A program made the translations under genes and the position numbers. The notes beneath the pieces are model-generated. The model was not told the origin of the DNA, did not search any database, and worked only from the letters and a program-made list of their open reading frames with translations. A stretch of 14,487 bases of DNA from Hydrogenophaga sp. (lineage in GTDB: Bacteria > Pseudomonadota > Gammaproteobacteria > Burkholderiales > Burkholderiaceae_C). The stretch spans positions 1-14,487 of the forward strand of contig JAJNQE010000126.1 in the NCBI GenBank assembly GCA_021154985.1, written 5' to 3'. Positions 13,178 through 14,487 of this stretch are shown in pieces (the stretch's first letter is position 1; the number at the start of each line of letters is the position of its first letter).

Positions 13178-14487
13178 ATGGCCGACAGCAAAACCATCCC
13201 GATCAAGCCCATCAACAGCCGCAGCGCCAACATCACGCAAGGCAAGTCGCGTGCGCCCAACCGCTCCATGTACTACGCCATGGGCTACGAGGAAGGTGAC
13301 TTTGTGAAGCCCATGGTGGGTGTGGCCAACGGCCACAGCACCATCACACCGTGTAACTCGGGCCTGCAGAAGCTGGCCGACGCGGCGATTGCCGGCATCG
13401 AGGAAGCGGGAGGCAATGCGCAGGTGTTCGGCACGCCCACCATTTCCGACGGCATGGCCATGGGTACCGAGGGCATGAAGTATTCGCTGGTGAGCCGCGA
13501 AGTCATTTCCGACTGCATCGAAACCTGCGTGGGCGGCCAGTGGATGGACGGTGTGGTCGTGGTCGGTGGCTGCGACAAGAACATGCCCGGTGGCCTGATG
13601 GGCATGCTGCGCGCCAACGTGCCGGCCATTTACGTTTACGGCGGCACCATCCTGCCGGGCCGCTGGAAAGACCAGGACCTCAACATCGTGAGCGTGTTCG
13701 AAGCCGTGGGCAAGAACGCCGCCGGCAACATGAGCGACGAAGACCTGCGCGAAATTGAAATGCGCGCCATCCCTGGCTCCGGCTCGTGCGGCGGCATGTA
13801 CACCGCCAACACCATGTCATCGGCCTTCGAGGCGCTGGGCATTTCGCTGCCCTACTCGTCAACCATGGCCAACCCGCACGACGAGAAGATGAACTCGGCC
13901 AAGGAGTCGGCCAAGGTGCTGATCGAGGCGATCAAGAAGGACATCAAGCCGCGCGACATCGTGACCAAGAAGGCGATCGAGAACGCGGTGGCGGTGATCA
14001 TGGCCACGGGGGGCTCCACCAACGCGGTGCTGCACTTCCTGGCCATCGCACATTGCGCAGGCGTGGAGTGGACCATCGACGACTTCGAGCGCGTGCGCCA
14101 GAAAACGCCGGTGCTGTGCGACCTGAAGCCCAGCGGCAAGTACCTCGCGGTCGACCTGCACAAGGCGGGCGGCATTCCCCAGGTCATGAAGGTGCTGCTC
14201 AACGCCGGCCTGCTGCACGGCGACTGCCTCACCATCAGCGGCCAGACGATTGCCGAGGTGCTCAAGGATGTGCCCGATGCACCGCGCGCCGACCAGGACG
14301 TGATCCGCCCGATCGACAAGCCCATGTATGAGCACGGGCATCTCGCCATCCTCAAAGGCAACCTGAGCCCTGAAGGCGCGGTGGCCAAGATCACCGGCCT
14401 GAAGAACCCGGTGATGACCGGCCCGGCCCGCGTGTTCGACGACGAGCAGTCGGCGCTGCAAGCCATTCTGGACGGCAAGATCAAGGC
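13178..14487 (+). CDS. ilvD: Dihydroxy-acid dehydratase (IlvD), 3' end outside window
   Basis: This enzyme dehydrates 2,3-dihydroxy-3-methylbutanoate and its ethyl homologue to the 2-keto acids, the common penultimate step of valine and isoleucine synthesis. The first 436 codons are present out of roughly 560 expected for this shorter IlvD class; the frame is open at the right edge. Iron-sulfur ligand cysteines are visible as C59 (TPCNSG), C132 (GGCDKNMPGG) and C204 (SGSCGGMYTANTM). D133-K134 lie in the magnesium/carbamylated-lysine region. Three such cysteines are typical of members with a [2Fe-2S] cluster. The ATG at 13178 (MADSKTIPIKPINSRS) has only a weak purine-rich stretch before it. 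Sugar-acid dehydratases share the fold, but the overall sequence and the PCN and GSCGG contexts favour IlvD. Confidence 0.95.
   Translation, partial: MADSKTIPIKPINSRSANITQGKSRAPNRSMYYAMGYEEGDFVKPMVGVANGHSTITPCNSGLQKLADAAIAGIEEAGGNAQVFGTPTISDGMAMGTEGMKYSLVSREVISDCIETCVGGQWMDGVVVVGGCDKNMPGGLMGMLRANVPAIYVYGGTILPGRWKDQDLNIVSVFEAVGKNAAGNMSDEDLREIEMRAIPGSGSCGGMYTANTMSSAFEALGISLPYSSTMANPHDEKMNSAKESAKVLIEAIKKDIKPRDIVTKKAIENAVAVIMATGGSTNAVLHFLAIAHCAGVEWTIDDFERVRQKTPVLCDLKPSGKYLAVDLHKAGGIPQVMKVLLNAGLLHGDCLTISGQTIAEVLKDVPDAPRADQDVIRPIDKPMYEHGHLAILKGNLSPEGAVAKITGLKNPVMTGPARVFDDEQSALQAILDGKIK

Noticed and set aside
1..14487. CRISPR array, tRNA/rRNA genes, insertion sequences, prophage or defence genes
   Set aside because: I saw no regularly spaced direct repeats, no tRNA-like cloverleaf, and no transposase, integrase or nuclease domains among the plausible genes. 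Apart from the inverted repeat pair the window reads as ordinary housekeeping and metabolic DNA.

Overview
The window looks like a chromosomal segment of a high-GC betaproteobacterium, most likely a member of the Comamonadaceae (Hydrogenophaga/Acidovorax-like). This is inferred from the gene content, the strong GC bias at third codon positions, and the combination of a cbb3-oxidase cluster, a Bug-type periplasmic receptor and an lgt/LysR/ilvD neighbourhood. No sequence search was possible. I see no phage, plasmid, insertion-sequence, CRISPR, tRNA or rRNA features.

Region 1 (1-4066) is a microaerobic respiration block. On the minus strand, ccoI (copper P-type ATPase), ccoS (45-residue assembly protein) and the first 320 codons of ccoN (cbb3 oxidase catalytic subunit) run leftwards and leave the window. 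Diverging from ccoI on the plus strand is a single-domain universal stress protein. Two FNR/Anr-type boxes explain the regulation. One is centred between ccoI and usp, with a mirrored -10 element on each side. The other lies between ccoS and ccoN.

Region 2 (4134-5807) holds a MATE-family multidrug/cation antiporter on the plus strand. It is followed by a 306-bp gene-free stretch between convergent genes. This stretch holds two large imperfect hairpins, which are inverted copies of the same element. Their paired stems have diverged while keeping base pairing, and the unpaired internal-loop strands are identical. This is the least explained feature of the window.

Region 3 (5808-11249) is a five-gene minus-strand operon for malonate use: GntR/FCD regulator, malonyl-CoA decarboxylase, Tat-exported Bug-family receptor, crotonase-fold protein and malonyl-CoA synthetase. 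MatB would activate malonate with CoA and ATP, and the decarboxylase would convert malonyl-CoA to acetyl-CoA. The Bug protein probably binds the substrate in the periplasm, but no TctA/TctB membrane subunits are present here. Upstream lie a palindromic operator candidate and a -10 element that overlaps the T-tract of the preceding lgt terminator.

Region 4 (11221-14487) has a LysR regulator and lgt (prolipoprotein diacylglyceryl transferase) in a tight minus-strand pair ending at an intrinsic terminator. Diverging from LysR is ilvD (dihydroxy-acid dehydratase, branched-chain amino acid synthesis), which is cut by the right edge.
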